A stretch of 64,000 bases of DNA, taken from the NCBI RefSeq assembly GCF_000510265.1, contig NZ_CP006745.1, forward strand, positions 1,261,654 through 1,325,653. Reading direction: 5' to 3'. Positions 36,910 to 47,089 of the stretch are shown piece after piece. The position numbers were made by a program, and so were the translations under genes. The notes below the pieces were generated by a model. That model searched no databases. It saw only the letters and a list, made by a program, of their open reading frames with translations, and had not been told where the DNA came from. The DNA is from Candidatus Endolissoclinum faulkneri L5 (GTDB lineage Bacteria; Pseudomonadota; Alphaproteobacteria; Thalassobaculales; Thalassobaculaceae). The first letter of the stretch is position 1. Every line of letters begins with the position of its first letter.

Positions 36910-37906
36910 GATTGCTCCCAGAAAATTATGTTCGTTTTTTTAGAAAAAATGTATAATAAAATGGTTAACTTTATTTATATGATGAATATCATATCTACTT
37001 ATTAGCTTTAAAATTAATTATTTGTGATTATAATGATCCTAGATCACAAACGCAAATTTAGTATACTTTTTAATTGCTAGTAATTTATAGCCTGTATAGA
37101 GCATAAGATAACCTTAACGTTTTTAAAATGTTTATAATTTGCTGCTTGGTAGAAGATTTATTTATATTTATAGTAGGAATTTTATATCTTAGATCTTATT
37201 TTATCGGTAAATCAATGATATAATATCATCTACTTCTCAGCTATTACTAACCTTATAATGTGCTTTAACTTACATTTTAAGTAGTGCAGATGAATATTTC
37301 CTAGTTCCTTATAAGATCGTTTCTCTTATTTATTCATTATTTATCAAGGCGTATAATCAAAACGAGTATAATAGTAATTTATCATATTTGATAAATTACT
37401 ATTGAAGAGCGGAAGAAAGAAATATAATCTAGAAGATACCTAAGTTATTACACTAATGATATTTAAAATAAAATTAGCTATAATATTAAAAATATAGATG
37501 AATAATTTTAGCAAAGTAAAACCTAGCCAGCTGTCGCTTGACTTTATGCATAATAAAATATTTTCATTATTCAAAATAAAAACTTATGTTGTATATTAGG
37601 TTTGTAGTAGCTGAAATCTTAACAAGTATTGTTTTACTTAATAAGTACGTGCTGCAAGCTAGTATTAAGTAATTTGTTTGATCCATAGTCTAGATATGCT
37701 ATGAATCATTTTGTTATCTCACAATCAAATTTATCAAATAACTCACAAATCTTACAAGATCTTAGAATTATTATTATAGTAATAATCAATTTTATTGAAT
37801 TAAAAAAACAGATAAATTTAAAATTACAAATTATTGTATTTTTACAATAAAGCTAGTCTTTATAGAATTTTTGATAATTTAAATTTAGACTGCCGGAGAA
37901 AGTTAA
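36910..37906. other. Gene-free stretch between rpoD and uppP
   Basis: No gene recognised. It contains the perfect 15-bp-arm hairpin at 37370-37403. Confidence 0.55.
37370..37403. repeat. Perfect inverted repeat, 15-bp arms, 4-nt loop
   Basis: AATAGTAATTTATCA (37370-37384), loop TATT, then its exact complement TGATAAATTACTATT (37389-37403). It lies 460 bp after rpoD on the same strand. There is no U tract, so it is not a standard intrinsic terminator. Confidence 0.75.
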
Positions 37907-38698
37907 GTGTCTATTGATCATATAATTTTTATAGCATTAATTCAGGGTGTTACTGAATTTCTTCCTGTAAGCTCTTCGGGTCACTTAATAATGATTCCAA
38001 CTATACTTGGTACTGATGATCAAGGAATGATAATTGATGTAGCAGTTCATGTTGGCAGTTTGTTGGCTGTATGCATATACCTGTGGCGCTATATCGCTCA
38101 CATGATTCTTGGTACATTACGAGGATATCGAGATCCTGGCTTTCGCTTAACTATGCAAATAATTCTAGCAACCATATCCATTATTTGCGCTGGTTATATA
38201 ATGAAGTATTACATAAATGATATTATTCGTTCTCCAAAAATAGTTGCTTGGGCTAATCTTGGCTTTGGTATTGTACTAGGAATTGTCGATCGGCTTGGTA
38301 GAACAAGCCGAAGAATTAAACATATGTCCTACAAAGATGCTCTAATTATCGGATTTGCACAGATATTCGCCCTGATTCCAGGCACCAGTCGTTCCGGCAT
38401 CACCATAACAGCATCTCGGGCACTAGGGTACGAACGCCAAGAAGCAAGTCGTTTTTCAATGCTCATAGGAATTCCAGCAATACTTGCTGCAGGAACAGCA
38501 ATTAGTTTAGATTTATACCGTTATAGTGATGTTCAACTTACTATCGACGCATTGATAGCTGTTGGATTATCATTTTTTACTGCCTTGACATCAATCGTGC
38601 TAATGATGAATTGGTTAAAGTGTGCAAGCTTTTTTCCATTCGTAATTTACCGTATCTTATTCGGAAGTGGATGGCTAATTTGGCTCTACAGGACATAA
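37907..38698 (+). CDS. uppP: Undecaprenyl-diphosphatase UppP (BacA)
   Basis: UppP is a membrane phosphatase that recycles undecaprenyl diphosphate for peptidoglycan and surface-polymer synthesis. The 263-residue protein is the usual size, with about eight hydrophobic segments. Signature motifs are QGVTEFLPVSSSGH (13-26), with the key Glu17 and His26, HVGSLLAV, and the second conserved loop PGTSRSGIT. It uses a GTG start with GGAG about 8 nt upstream; no nearby ATG fits better. No operon partner is seen. It is followed by a 2-kb gene-free region with a large palindrome, beyond which lpxK is convergent. Confidence 0.96.
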   Translation: MSIDHIIFIALIQGVTEFLPVSSSGHLIMIPTILGTDDQGMIIDVAVHVGSLLAVCIYLWRYIAHMILGTLRGYRDPGFRLTMQIILATISIICAGYIMKYYINDIIRSPKIVAWANLGFGIVLGIVDRLGRTSRRIKHMSYKDALIIGFAQIFALIPGTSRSGITITASRALGYERQEASRFSMLIGIPAILAAGTAISLDLYRYSDVQLTIDALIAVGLSFFTALTSIVLMMNWLKCASFFPFVIYRILFGSGWLIWLYRT

Positions 38699-39496
38699 AT
38701 CTGCTTTCCCAATAAATATGCCGGACATGGCAAATAAATAGGTATAAGACCATACAATATAATAACGGCGCAGTGCTATTTTCTATTACTTAGTATTTTC
38801 TCTAAACTTTATTCGACTACTTGAAGTTTATAGTTCTTTATAATCGTTTTAATTAACTTAGAATAAACCTATAACAAAGCAATTCCAGTGCATTAAGCAT
38901 TATACACAAGCATATTTCAAAAGATTTAGCTTCGATAATACATCTGTGTAAATTCTAAATGCTTCTGCACATTTTTTAAGTATAGAACCAGCGGGACAGA
39001 AGCAATCGCTATAAAAAGAATACAGTGGATATTCGCGTTGGACTTATAATACGCGATAAAGTATATTAAACCTTTTAAGGTAAGAAAAATAAGCTTTCTT
39101 CTTCTGTTCTGTAAAAACACGAAATAAATCTATTACATACGGTATTTGCTTTTCTCAGCACAACTGATAGTTGTCTCCACATCGTGAAGTTAAAAACTTC
39201 TAGAAACAATCCTATTCGAGAATAATCCAGCCCAAACGTAAACAAATAACACCAATTTATTCTAATAAACTATAAATAATACTATTAACTTACATCAACA
39301 ATAATTTAACAAAACATTGCAAACTCCGGTCGCCTTATAATATAGCACAACTATATATCTTCACGATATTTATTAGGTCAATAATTTTTTCACAGATACA
39401 ATCATAAAGAATAATATAAATATTTTTGCTCAACATTTGTTGGGGCATATTTAAGATATTGTATTTATATATTTTAATATATTTTAGCATGGGTTA

Positions 39497-39559
39497 AATA
39501 CATAAATAAGCACCACTTGCTAGTATAACACACTAGCAAGTGGTGCTTATTTATGTATT
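39497..39559. repeat. Perfect inverted repeat, 28-bp arms, 7-nt loop
   Basis: Left arm 39497-39524 (contains AAGCACCACTTGCTAG), loop 39525-39531 (ATAACAC), right arm 39532-39559 exactly complementary. The inner half is GC-richer than its surroundings. It lies between convergent genes but 0.8 kb and 1.2 kb from their stops, without a T tract on either side. Confidence 0.95.
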
Positions 39560-39820
39560 CTTAAGGACTTGTCAAATTAATTAAACGAATGGACTCAGAA
39601 TAAAAATTAAATTTTAAATAGCTTAAACAAAATTTTTAACTAAAGTACTAATTATAAATTAATTAAAAAAAAACAAGCGTTTAATTAAACATTTTGAGGA
39701 TTATTACCTATAATAGGGTAAATCATAGACTAACCAATCAATAGTTTAAATAAAAAAAGTGTAAATAAAAAAATGACTGTTAAAAATTTTGTTAAAGCTA
39801 ATTATAATGAGTTATCTATA

Positions 39821-39860
39821 TTTATTACTCTATAGTTTAATTTATTACTCTATAGTTTAG
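39821..39860. repeat. 20-bp tandem duplication
   Basis: TTTATTACTCTATAGTTTAA (39821-39840) is followed by the same 20 bases with a final G (39841-39860); 19 of 20 match. Confidence 0.9.
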
Positions 39861-40761
39861 TTTTTATATTTAATATTGTTTCAGATATGGGCAAATAATT
39901 ATCATGGTCGCCCCAAATCGATAAAGTTTTAATTTTAGAAGAGCAATTTATATAATCACTTATAATGCTACTTACTTAATTAAGAAAAAAGAAGCAATTG
40001 CAACAATTATTTAAAATACAACTTTAGTAGCACGAGTCTCTACAGCAATTAATCAAAATTAACAGTGCCTTCAAGCAATTTTTGCTACTCAAAAGTATAT
40101 TAAGGACAAGAAGTTGTACGTTACGCAATATATAAAGATTAATTACTCTAAAATCAATACTAATTACCTAATTGAATGTATTTTAATCAAATATAAAAAA
40201 TATTTTATGAACTTATACGCTTATCTTTGAGCAAAGAAGTTAAAAAATTAATCAAAATAAAATGATGTATTAAAAAAACTAGGTTGTATGAATAAGACAA
40301 AAATACCTTATTTACAAAATATCTTTCAATAATTCTATCACATTAACTCTGTAGGTAATAAAGAATAATAATTATTTTTGTTGGTCATATTGTTTTGTGC
40401 ACTCATCAAATTAATACTAAAATATTAGTTATGATTAATATTATTACTGGTATAATTTAACCATTATTAATCTTACAGATTAACATAATTGATTATCGCA
40501 TATAGCCAAAACAATCACCTAAACCACAAGATGAAATATGTACGATCAATTTTAACACTTGTTAATTAAAAGCATTAGAATGCCTACAAATAAATTTCTT
40601 ATTTCACCTATAGAAACTAGCTGCCAGCCTATTCAATAAAAAATTATTGAATTATCTAGAAGCTATTTCTGATAAAGCGAGAAATGAGTGACCTTACTAA
40701 TTGGAATGGTCTATATATCTAATTAATTATTCATCATAACTTCCAATGCTAAATAATACTC

Positions 40762-41733
40762 TTAAAAAGATAATATCCGATCCAAAAATATACTGAGCGC
40801 TGTTGGATCCCCCCAAACAAGCGATACTTCCACCACCGTGACGCTTGCTCTAATCTCTACCGGTAAACGTGTAGCATCTTTCGCCGTAGTCACTAAGATT
40901 GCATCTTCAAAAACTGCTTCTTCTACTAGCTTATTCAACTCAGATAATCTATAAGGGTGATGATCAGCAAAAGAACGAAAACCAATCACCTTAGCGCCGA
41001 TTTTTATAAGAGTTTCATGGAATTTATATGGTCTACCAATTCCAGCAAAGGCCAGTACCCGACAGTTGCGTAAAGATAAAGCTGCAAGAGATGGCTCTAA
41101 CATTCCAAGTAGTACTAAACGTTTGTCGCCAATCAAAGATTTAATTTCTCTACGATCCTCACCTATCAATAATACTGCATGCGATTTCTGCAAAGAATCT
41201 TTCCATGGTTCGCGCAATGGCCCAGAAGGAATTACTTGACCATTTCCGATCCCAATAACGCCATCAACTACAAGTAAAGAGATGGTTGGTATGACAGAAG
41301 GATTCTGCAAACCATCGTCCATAATAATAACATCACACCCACTATCTTCCAGTAATCTAGCGCCATCAGGCAAACAACGTGCAACAACCGTCGGAGCTCT
41401 TGCAGTCAACAAGATAGACTCATCCCCTACATCAGCGAATGTATGCACAGCTAAATCTACATGTATAGGTCCAGCATGACGTCCACCGTAGCCTCGTGAT
41501 AATAATCCCACTCGCTTGCCATGAGCAATTAACTTACTAGCAATAGCTAACACAGTTGGAGTTTTACCAGCACCGCCTACTATTGCATTACCTACACAAA
41601 TTAGCGGTAAGCTCGAACGATACGGCTTCGTTATAGCTTTACGGATGCAAGTAACTAATCTCCAAAGCCAACTAATAGGCAACAGAGCTAGTGCTAGCCA
41701 ACCAGCAGTTTGCCAAAACTTAGGTGACACCAA
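40762..41733 (-). CDS. lpxK: Tetraacyldisaccharide 4'-kinase LpxK
   Basis: LpxK phosphorylates the 4' position of the lipid A disaccharide at the inner membrane, giving lipid IVA, the acceptor for Kdo. The 323-residue protein has an N-terminal hydrophobic anchor (about 10-28), VGNAIVGGAGKTP with the P-loop at 53-59, the LSRGYGG motif, and the conserved DDGLQNPSV block. Length is normal. It is the last gene of a tight trio with the acyltransferase and waaA: its start overlaps the waaA 3' end by 14 bp, so translation is probably coupled. Its presence with waaA implies that a lipopolysaccharide outer leaflet, or at least Kdo-lipid A, is still made. Confidence 0.96.
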   Translation of the reverse strand: MVSPKFWQTAGWLALALLPISWLWRLVTCIRKAITKPYRSSLPLICVGNAIVGGAGKTPTVLAIASKLIAHGKRVGLLSRGYGGRHAGPIHVDLAVHTFADVGDESILLTARAPTVVARCLPDGARLLEDSGCDVIIMDDGLQNPSVIPTISLLVVDGVIGIGNGQVIPSGPLREPWKDSLQKSHAVLLIGEDRREIKSLIGDKRLVLLGMLEPSLAALSLRNCRVLAFAGIGRPYKFHETLIKIGAKVIGFRSFADHHPYRLSELNKLVEEAVFEDAILVTTAKDATRLPVEIRASVTVVEVSLVWGDPTALSIFLDRILSF

Positions 41734-43000
41734 GAGGTTTCTCGGGAAGTATTGGATCTATTACCTCCAAAATAGAATTAATTTTAATAGCTCTCGCTAT
41801 AGCAACCCTTCGCGCACATGCTCCCATTTCATTTGCTGTTATTGGATCGTCTAGTAGATCTTCAACCGTTTTAGCTAAGCTAGCAGCATCATTAACCTCT
41901 CTTGCGGCACCAGCCGCAATAAGAGCATCAGCAGATTCACGATTGTTCTCCATAAGCGGGCCAAATACTATTGCGGTACCGCAATAGGAAGCTTCTATCG
42001 GATTATGACCACCTACTTTTACCATAGAACCAGCCAAAAAGGTGACCGGTATGACACTGTAAAAAATAGCAATCTCGCCCATCGTATCGGCTAAGTATAC
42101 AGAAGTTCTTTCTTTTATTGATTGATTAGCCGAGCGACGGACTAAAGTTAATCCTCTCCTTTGCACAATACGAGCAATCTCATCGCTTCGATTTGTATGA
42201 CGCGGCACAATAACTGTTAGCAAGTTTGGTTTAGTTTTAGCAATCTGAGCATGAGCATCAAGAACTAGCGATTCCTCACCTCGATGAGTGCTAGCGGCAA
42301 GCCAAACCGGACGATAGGTAATAGAATTTCGCAATGCTGCAGCAATTTTTATATCTACTTTAGGAGGAACAATGGAGTCTTTCAAATTACCTACATAACG
42401 CACATCAACACAACCCAAAGCAAAGAAACGTCTTACTTGCTCATGGCTAGCAGCCAACACCAGATCAAATGCGCTAAACAAAGGTTTAGCCAAACTACCT
42501 ATACTTTTCCAGCGTTGAAATGCGCGGAAAGATAATCTACCTGAAACAATAATCATATAGATGCCGCGTGCATTAGCCTCAGTCACCATAGTTGGCCATA
42601 AATCTGACTCCATCCAAATAGCTAAATCGGGGTTCCAATAATCAAGAAATCGCCCCACCCAAGCCGGCCGATCTATGGGTATAAACTGATGAATCACCCC
42701 TTTAGGTAATAATTTGCGGATTAAATCACCTGAAGTAACAGTGCAAGTAGTCAATAACAAGATAATCCATGGCTTGGTATCATGGATTATCTTAATTAAA
42801 GCAAGAAGCCCAGCCGCCTCACCTACACTAACAGCATGTAACCAGACTAATCGGCCAGATGGGCGGGATTTAGTAGCTATGCCGCGTCGTTCATTTAAAC
42901 GAAATTTATTTTCCTTTCCTCGCACTAATCTCAGCCTAAAATATACATCAAGAAATAATCCTGAGAATGTAACAAGTGCTTTGTATATTTGTAAAATCAC
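41720..43000 (-). CDS. waaA: 3-deoxy-D-manno-octulosonic acid (Kdo) transferase
   Basis: WaaA transfers Kdo from CMP-Kdo to lipid IVA at the cytoplasmic face of the inner membrane. The 426-residue GT-B glycosyltransferase has an N-terminal membrane anchor (about 1-20), the conserved WLHAVSVGEA block, WMESDLWPT, and the C-terminal donor-binding segment around AGSMVKVGGHNPIEASYCG. The ATG overlaps the stop of the upstream acyltransferase gene in an ATGA junction (42997-43000), and its 3' end overlaps lpxK by 14 bp, the usual compact alphaproteobacterial arrangement. Whether one or two Kdo residues are added cannot be told from the sequence. Confidence 0.96.
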   Translation of the reverse strand: MILQIYKALVTFSGLFLDVYFRLRLVRGKENKFRLNERRGIATKSRPSGRLVWLHAVSVGEAAGLLALIKIIHDTKPWIILLLTTCTVTSGDLIRKLLPKGVIHQFIPIDRPAWVGRFLDYWNPDLAIWMESDLWPTMVTEANARGIYMIIVSGRLSFRAFQRWKSIGSLAKPLFSAFDLVLAASHEQVRRFFALGCVDVRYVGNLKDSIVPPKVDIKIAAALRNSITYRPVWLAASTHRGEESLVLDAHAQIAKTKPNLLTVIVPRHTNRSDEIARIVQRRGLTLVRRSANQSIKERTSVYLADTMGEIAIFYSVIPVTFLAGSMVKVGGHNPIEASYCGTAIVFGPLMENNRESADALIAAGAAREVNDAASLAKTVEDLLDDPITANEMGACARRVAIARAIKINSILEVIDPILPEKPLGVT

Positions 43001-43698
43001 ATCGATAGAGTCTGCTTTGGAGGAGCCGGTGCTGTAGGTTTCATGCCTAAATAGCGGTCTGCAGCATTTGTCACATCGGTTAGTATTCCTTCAACTAAAA
43101 GGCGTGCCTGCTCTCGATTATCTTCTTTAGTAAGGTAAATTGGCCCGCCAATCATAACAACACCGTTGGTAAATGGTAGAGGAAACAAAAACCTATCCCA
43201 GGAAGCAATTTGTATGCATGGTCGCAAGCTACAAGTAAATGGAAGTATCGGAAGGCCTGTATATCGCGCCACCTCAATTACGCCAGGCTGACAGCGCATA
43301 CGAGGTCCACGTGGTCCATCAGGAGTAATTGCCACTGGATAGCCCCTTTTCAAAGCACGCAGCATTCCACGCAGAGCATTCATAGGCTTACGTCTGGTTG
43401 AGCCATGAATCGGTAAAGTAATAAAGTCCGACATGGCTTCACCTATCATACAACCATCGGAATGCCATGAGTGTAACATCGCTAAAGGCTTACCGCGTGG
43501 CCAACTATTAGCAATTAAACCAAGACGATTGTGCCAAAAAATCACTAAAAAGGGTTTACTACTAGCGATAATAGCTTCGGATTCTTGGTCTATGTATCGT
43601 TCAATGTTAATTGTTGCTAAAAGCATGCGAATATAGGCACGCATAACCTTAGTTAATGTAGTATAACCAATGTAACTACGAATAATAGATTTCAGCAT
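42997..43698 (-). CDS. DUF374-family lysophospholipid/lipid A acyltransferase-like protein
   Basis: The 233-residue protein matches the DUF374 family, acyltransferase relatives usually found beside waaA and lpxK in alphaproteobacteria. Visible motifs are VIFWHNRLGLI near the N-terminus, an HxxxxD-like SWHSDG, the GSTRRKPMNALRGMLRAL block, and AITPDGPRGPRMRCQPGVIEVAR, the family's most conserved segment. An N-terminal hydrophobic or amphipathic segment is likely membrane-associated. It is first in the operon and overlaps waaA by 4 bp. Context suggests a role in lipid A or envelope lipid acylation, but the exact acceptor is unknown. A cysQ-type gene that often precedes it is missing. Confidence 0.9.
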   Translation of the reverse strand: MLKSIIRSYIGYTTLTKVMRAYIRMLLATINIERYIDQESEAIIASSKPFLVIFWHNRLGLIANSWPRGKPLAMLHSWHSDGCMIGEAMSDFITLPIHGSTRRKPMNALRGMLRALKRGYPVAITPDGPRGPRMRCQPGVIEVARYTGLPILPFTCSLRPCIQIASWDRFLFPLPFTNGVVMIGGPIYLTKEDNREQARLLVEGILTDVTNAADRYLGMKPTAPAPPKQTLSM

Positions 43699-43823
43699 AG
43701 AATTCGGTGATGATTATTAAATTAGTAATTCTACCTAGAAGCATCTTTTATAACATCAAACAATGCAAAAATTAATAATTTTACGATTATCTAGCTTAAA
43801 TTGAACAGAATAAAGTAAAAACA

Positions 43824-43852
43824 CACTAATAATTAACGATTAATTATTAGTG
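43824..43852. repeat. Perfect inverted repeat, 13-bp arms, 3-nt loop
   Basis: CACTAATAATTAA (43824-43836), loop CGA, then TTAATTATTAGTG (43840-43852). It lies 126 bp upstream of the acyltransferase-waaA-lpxK operon, so it could be an operator or leader hairpin, or one of the AT palindromes scattered between genes. Confidence 0.7.
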
Positions 43853-45908
43853 AAATAATTAAAAATGCGTTTTACATCAAGAGATCAATTTAGTAATTGA
43901 TAATTAAATATTGCTAACAAATAACTATTTGTTAATTTCGATAGAATCAAATTCTATAATATTTTGATTTAAAAAAACGCTATTAGCATAAATATATTTT
44001 AACAAGTAATTCATGGAGTAACAGCAATTTATTTCTTTAATCTTAACCGCTAAGTGTGGATTATACATCGATTTGTGTTAGCAACTGACGGTGCTTTATA
44101 AAAAGTTTCGCGTCAACAAATAAATAATTTATTTTAGGCATAGACACTAAAAGCAAAATGCAAAAACTAACATTGAATAATTTAATCGATTTTACAGCAT
44201 CGATACAGAATAGACTAGTATGATTTAGGCTGTAGGGCTAAACATATTGCTATTCTATCCATTAGTTTTTAAAATAATCAAGTATTTGCGCCATCTAATC
44301 AATAATTTATAATATTGTGTTAATACTCAGTATTAAGCTCCAAAAATATCTTATAGCGTATGATTTTATTCAAGATTATAATATAAAAATTAATCTGCAG
44401 AAAAGAACAAAAATCAAAAGGCTTATTATTAACTTAATCTTGCGTAGATAGCCAAATTACTGTAAATACGAAATAGAGAAAACAAATAATCTCTACACTT
44501 AATCTGAGAGTAGTTTAATAATACTAGGAAAAATTCAAGAAACACAATTGTAACTAGTATTCAATGATACTTAACTTCTGGCTGAATTATCAAAAACAAA
44601 AATTGATATAATCAACTTAATCGAAACAGCTATCGATTACAATGAATGATAGATATTAGATACATAATAATTAAATTATTCCTTAACTGTGCTATATTTA
44701 CGATTATTACATAATAATATCTTAGATATAATACACATTCAATTGCATTGTCGATTTGATAGCTTATAAAGCTTGTAATTTTATCAACTTTTAGCTTGTA
44801 ATATCAAATAAATTTCAATTGCAGCTCTTAGAAATAAAAACAAGTATGAAATTGCTAATTAAGTATCATAATCTATATGCAGTAGCATTATAGTTAAATC
44901 TCTGTATCTCTTTCTCCTTAAATAAATGTAATTTTTAAGAATAGCAAATAAAGTACAGCCTAATTCGTATATTGCGTATATAAAGAAAAATATTATAATA
45001 ACAGCAATATACTTGTATTAGTTGATTACTATTTGCTGAGTTCAATATATAAATGCTTAATATCGATTAAGATAAACTTAAGATACTATCCTCATACAAA
45101 TATGCAAGTTAAAACAGTATCTTTGATAAGATCGAATGTTAATTTAGTCAAAAGATTAATGTTAAATTTAGATTTTTGGTAGTATAAAATTTTTAAGACA
45201 AATTGCATAGATTTTACCTGATAAAATGTCATTTTTTGATTAGGTATTTTTAAAAGATACAATGGTACCTAAATCGTAATCTTATTTAAAAATCAATTCG
45301 ATCTTAGGTTGATATATCATTAACTTCACATCTACTAGTACTAATAACTCATAAAGTAAGGCTAATTAACCCGATAAAATACTTCTTGTTAATCTTCACG
45401 AAAAAGGCCAATTAACTAATGATAATCCTAAACCTGGAATAAAACATAATATTCGGATTACGAATGCAAAGTTTTAGTATTTTTGTTTAAAGGTCACTAT
45501 AAATTGAATACCAAGATTGATGCTTATTTAAAAATAATTACGACATTTTAAATATTAGCTTTACAAGTGCTACTAAAGATTAATAAAAATATTATTTAAT
45601 TGTACAATTAATTTACGATTAAAAGTAATAATAAATATTTTAAATAGTTTAGAGTCGTATTTAAATTGCAAAGATCAATTATATTTGCTATAGGCATAAA
45701 ATTTAATTAATTATTATTTTTCAAAGATATTGAATTATTAATTTATTTCGACATTTAGGAGACATAAAGTCTTTAATAATGGATGATTATTATTGTATAA
45801 TCTGTTCTAGGTCAATAGATGTTGATAGTGGTCTAGTGCAATAACTACTTTCAAGCTGGTTAGAATTATAGTTTTAGAAAAAATCTTCTTCAAACTCCTC
45901 GAAAGAAA

Positions 45909-45976
45909 ATGGCTTCTTTATTATGACCCGTCATTTTGTGCTTACAAATCAAGAATATTGTACTACTTGCAAGTAA
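45909..45976 (+). promoter_or_regulatory. Two chained short upstream ORFs abutting the agmatine deiminase start
   Basis: ATG at 45909 opens MASLL and stops at 45924-45926; that TGA overlaps the ATG at 45923 (ATGA), which opens a 17-codon ORF (MTRHFVLTNQEYCTTCK) whose TAA (45974-45976) directly abuts the deiminase ATG. The deiminase has no clear Shine-Dalgarno, so re-initiation or coupling through these ORFs is plausible, but unproven. Confidence 0.35.
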
Positions 45977-47089
45977 ATGACAAAATTATTAGATCGAACA
46001 GTAGATCTGTTGCAAAGTACCCCAGTAGAAGATAATTACTGGATGCCAGGCGAGTTCGAACCTCATTCTGGAACCTGGATGTTATGGCCAGAACGCAGCG
46101 ATAACTGGCGCAAGGATGCCATGCCAGCGGAAGAATCTTTTGCTGCCGTTGCAGAAGCTATTGTCAGCGTTGAGTCGTTAAAAATTGGAGTCTCCGCGAG
46201 AAAGCTAGCGCGGGCAAAATCTACATTACCAAGTGAAGTCAGTTTAGTAGTAATGGAAAGTAATGACGCATGGATGCGTGATGTTGGACCCACTATATTA
46301 ATTAACAATAAAGGCTCTAAGAGAGCAGTCGACTGGATGTTTAACGCTTGGGGGGGTGTAGCTCATGGACTATACCAAGACTGGCAAGCAGATGATGCAG
46401 TGGCAGCTATTGTAGCAAAAAACGAAGGGATGGATCGATATCGTGCACCATTGGTTCAAGAAGGAGGAGGGATACATAGTGACGGAAAAGGTACTATCTT
46501 TGTTACCGAAGAGTGTGTGCTTAGTAATGGTCGTAATGCCAAGTTAGGGTATAGATTGTGCGAAGAGATATTAAAATCTTACAGCGGTGCAAGTCAAGTA
46601 ATCTGGTTACCTCGTGGTGTATATGCAGATGAAACTACAGGACACATCGATAATCTACTACATGTGGCTGGACCAAACTTAATCTTTCTTACATGGACTG
46701 ACGATCCTTACGATGAACAATATGTACGCTCTGCCAGAGCATTATCGATACTAGACAATACACGTGATATTAACGGCAATCCCTTCCATATCATTAAATT
46801 ACCTGCACCAGGTCCACTGCATAGGACAGCTTATGAGGCAAGTGGTATTGCATCAAGACCTGGAAGTAAATCACGTAAAGCAGGAGATAGATTAGCTGGA
46901 TCATACGTAAATTTCTACCTAGCTAATGGCCGTGCTTTAGTGCCTCTACTCGATCCACGCACTGACGACAATGCATGCCTAATAATCGCTGATGCATTAC
47001 CTAACCGAGAAATTATTCCCATACCAGCACGCGAGATCTTGATTGGAGGTGGTAATATTCATTGCATAACACAACAGATACCTTTATAA
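45977..47089 (+). CDS. aguA: Agmatine deiminase
   Basis: AguA hydrolyses agmatine to N-carbamoylputrescine and ammonia, in the arginine decarboxylase route to putrescine. The 370-residue protein has the family N-terminus MPGEFEPHSGTWMLWPERSDNWR, the substrate-binding NDAWMRDVGPT, the ADETTGHIDN block with catalytic His and Asp, and the C-terminal catalytic cysteine Cys363 in GGGNIHCITQQ. Length is normal. No N-carbamoylputrescine amidase (aguB) or arginine decarboxylase gene adjoins it. The ATG is preceded by no clear ribosome binding site but by a short ORF ending exactly at it. A plain arginine or peptidylarginine deiminase is less likely given the motif set. Confidence 0.95.
   Translation: MTKLLDRTVDLLQSTPVEDNYWMPGEFEPHSGTWMLWPERSDNWRKDAMPAEESFAAVAEAIVSVESLKIGVSARKLARAKSTLPSEVSLVVMESNDAWMRDVGPTILINNKGSKRAVDWMFNAWGGVAHGLYQDWQADDAVAAIVAKNEGMDRYRAPLVQEGGGIHSDGKGTIFVTEECVLSNGRNAKLGYRLCEEILKSYSGASQVIWLPRGVYADETTGHIDNLLHVAGPNLIFLTWTDDPYDEQYVRSARALSILDNTRDINGNPFHIIKLPAPGPLHRTAYEASGIASRPGSKSRKAGDRLAGSYVNFYLANGRALVPLLDPRTDDNACLIIADALPNREIIPIPAREILIGGGNIHCITQQIPL

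Larger units (their letters stand above)
38699..40761. other. Gene-free stretch between the convergent uppP and lpxK genes
   Basis: No gene recognised; a 64-codon minus-strand ORF at 38926-39120 looks random. It contains the largest palindrome in the window (39497-39559) and a 20-bp tandem duplication (39821-39860). Confidence 0.55.
43699..45976. other. Gene-free stretch between the lipid A operon and agmatine deiminase (divergent)
   Basis: No gene recognised in 2.3 kb, apart from two short ORFs just before the deiminase start (45909-45976). A perfect 13-bp-arm hairpin lies at 43824-43852. Confidence 0.55.

Noticed and set aside
38926-39120. 64-codon minus-strand ORF with a hydrophobic stretch
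   Set aside because: No ribosome binding site, no family resemblance, single occurrence in noncoding context.
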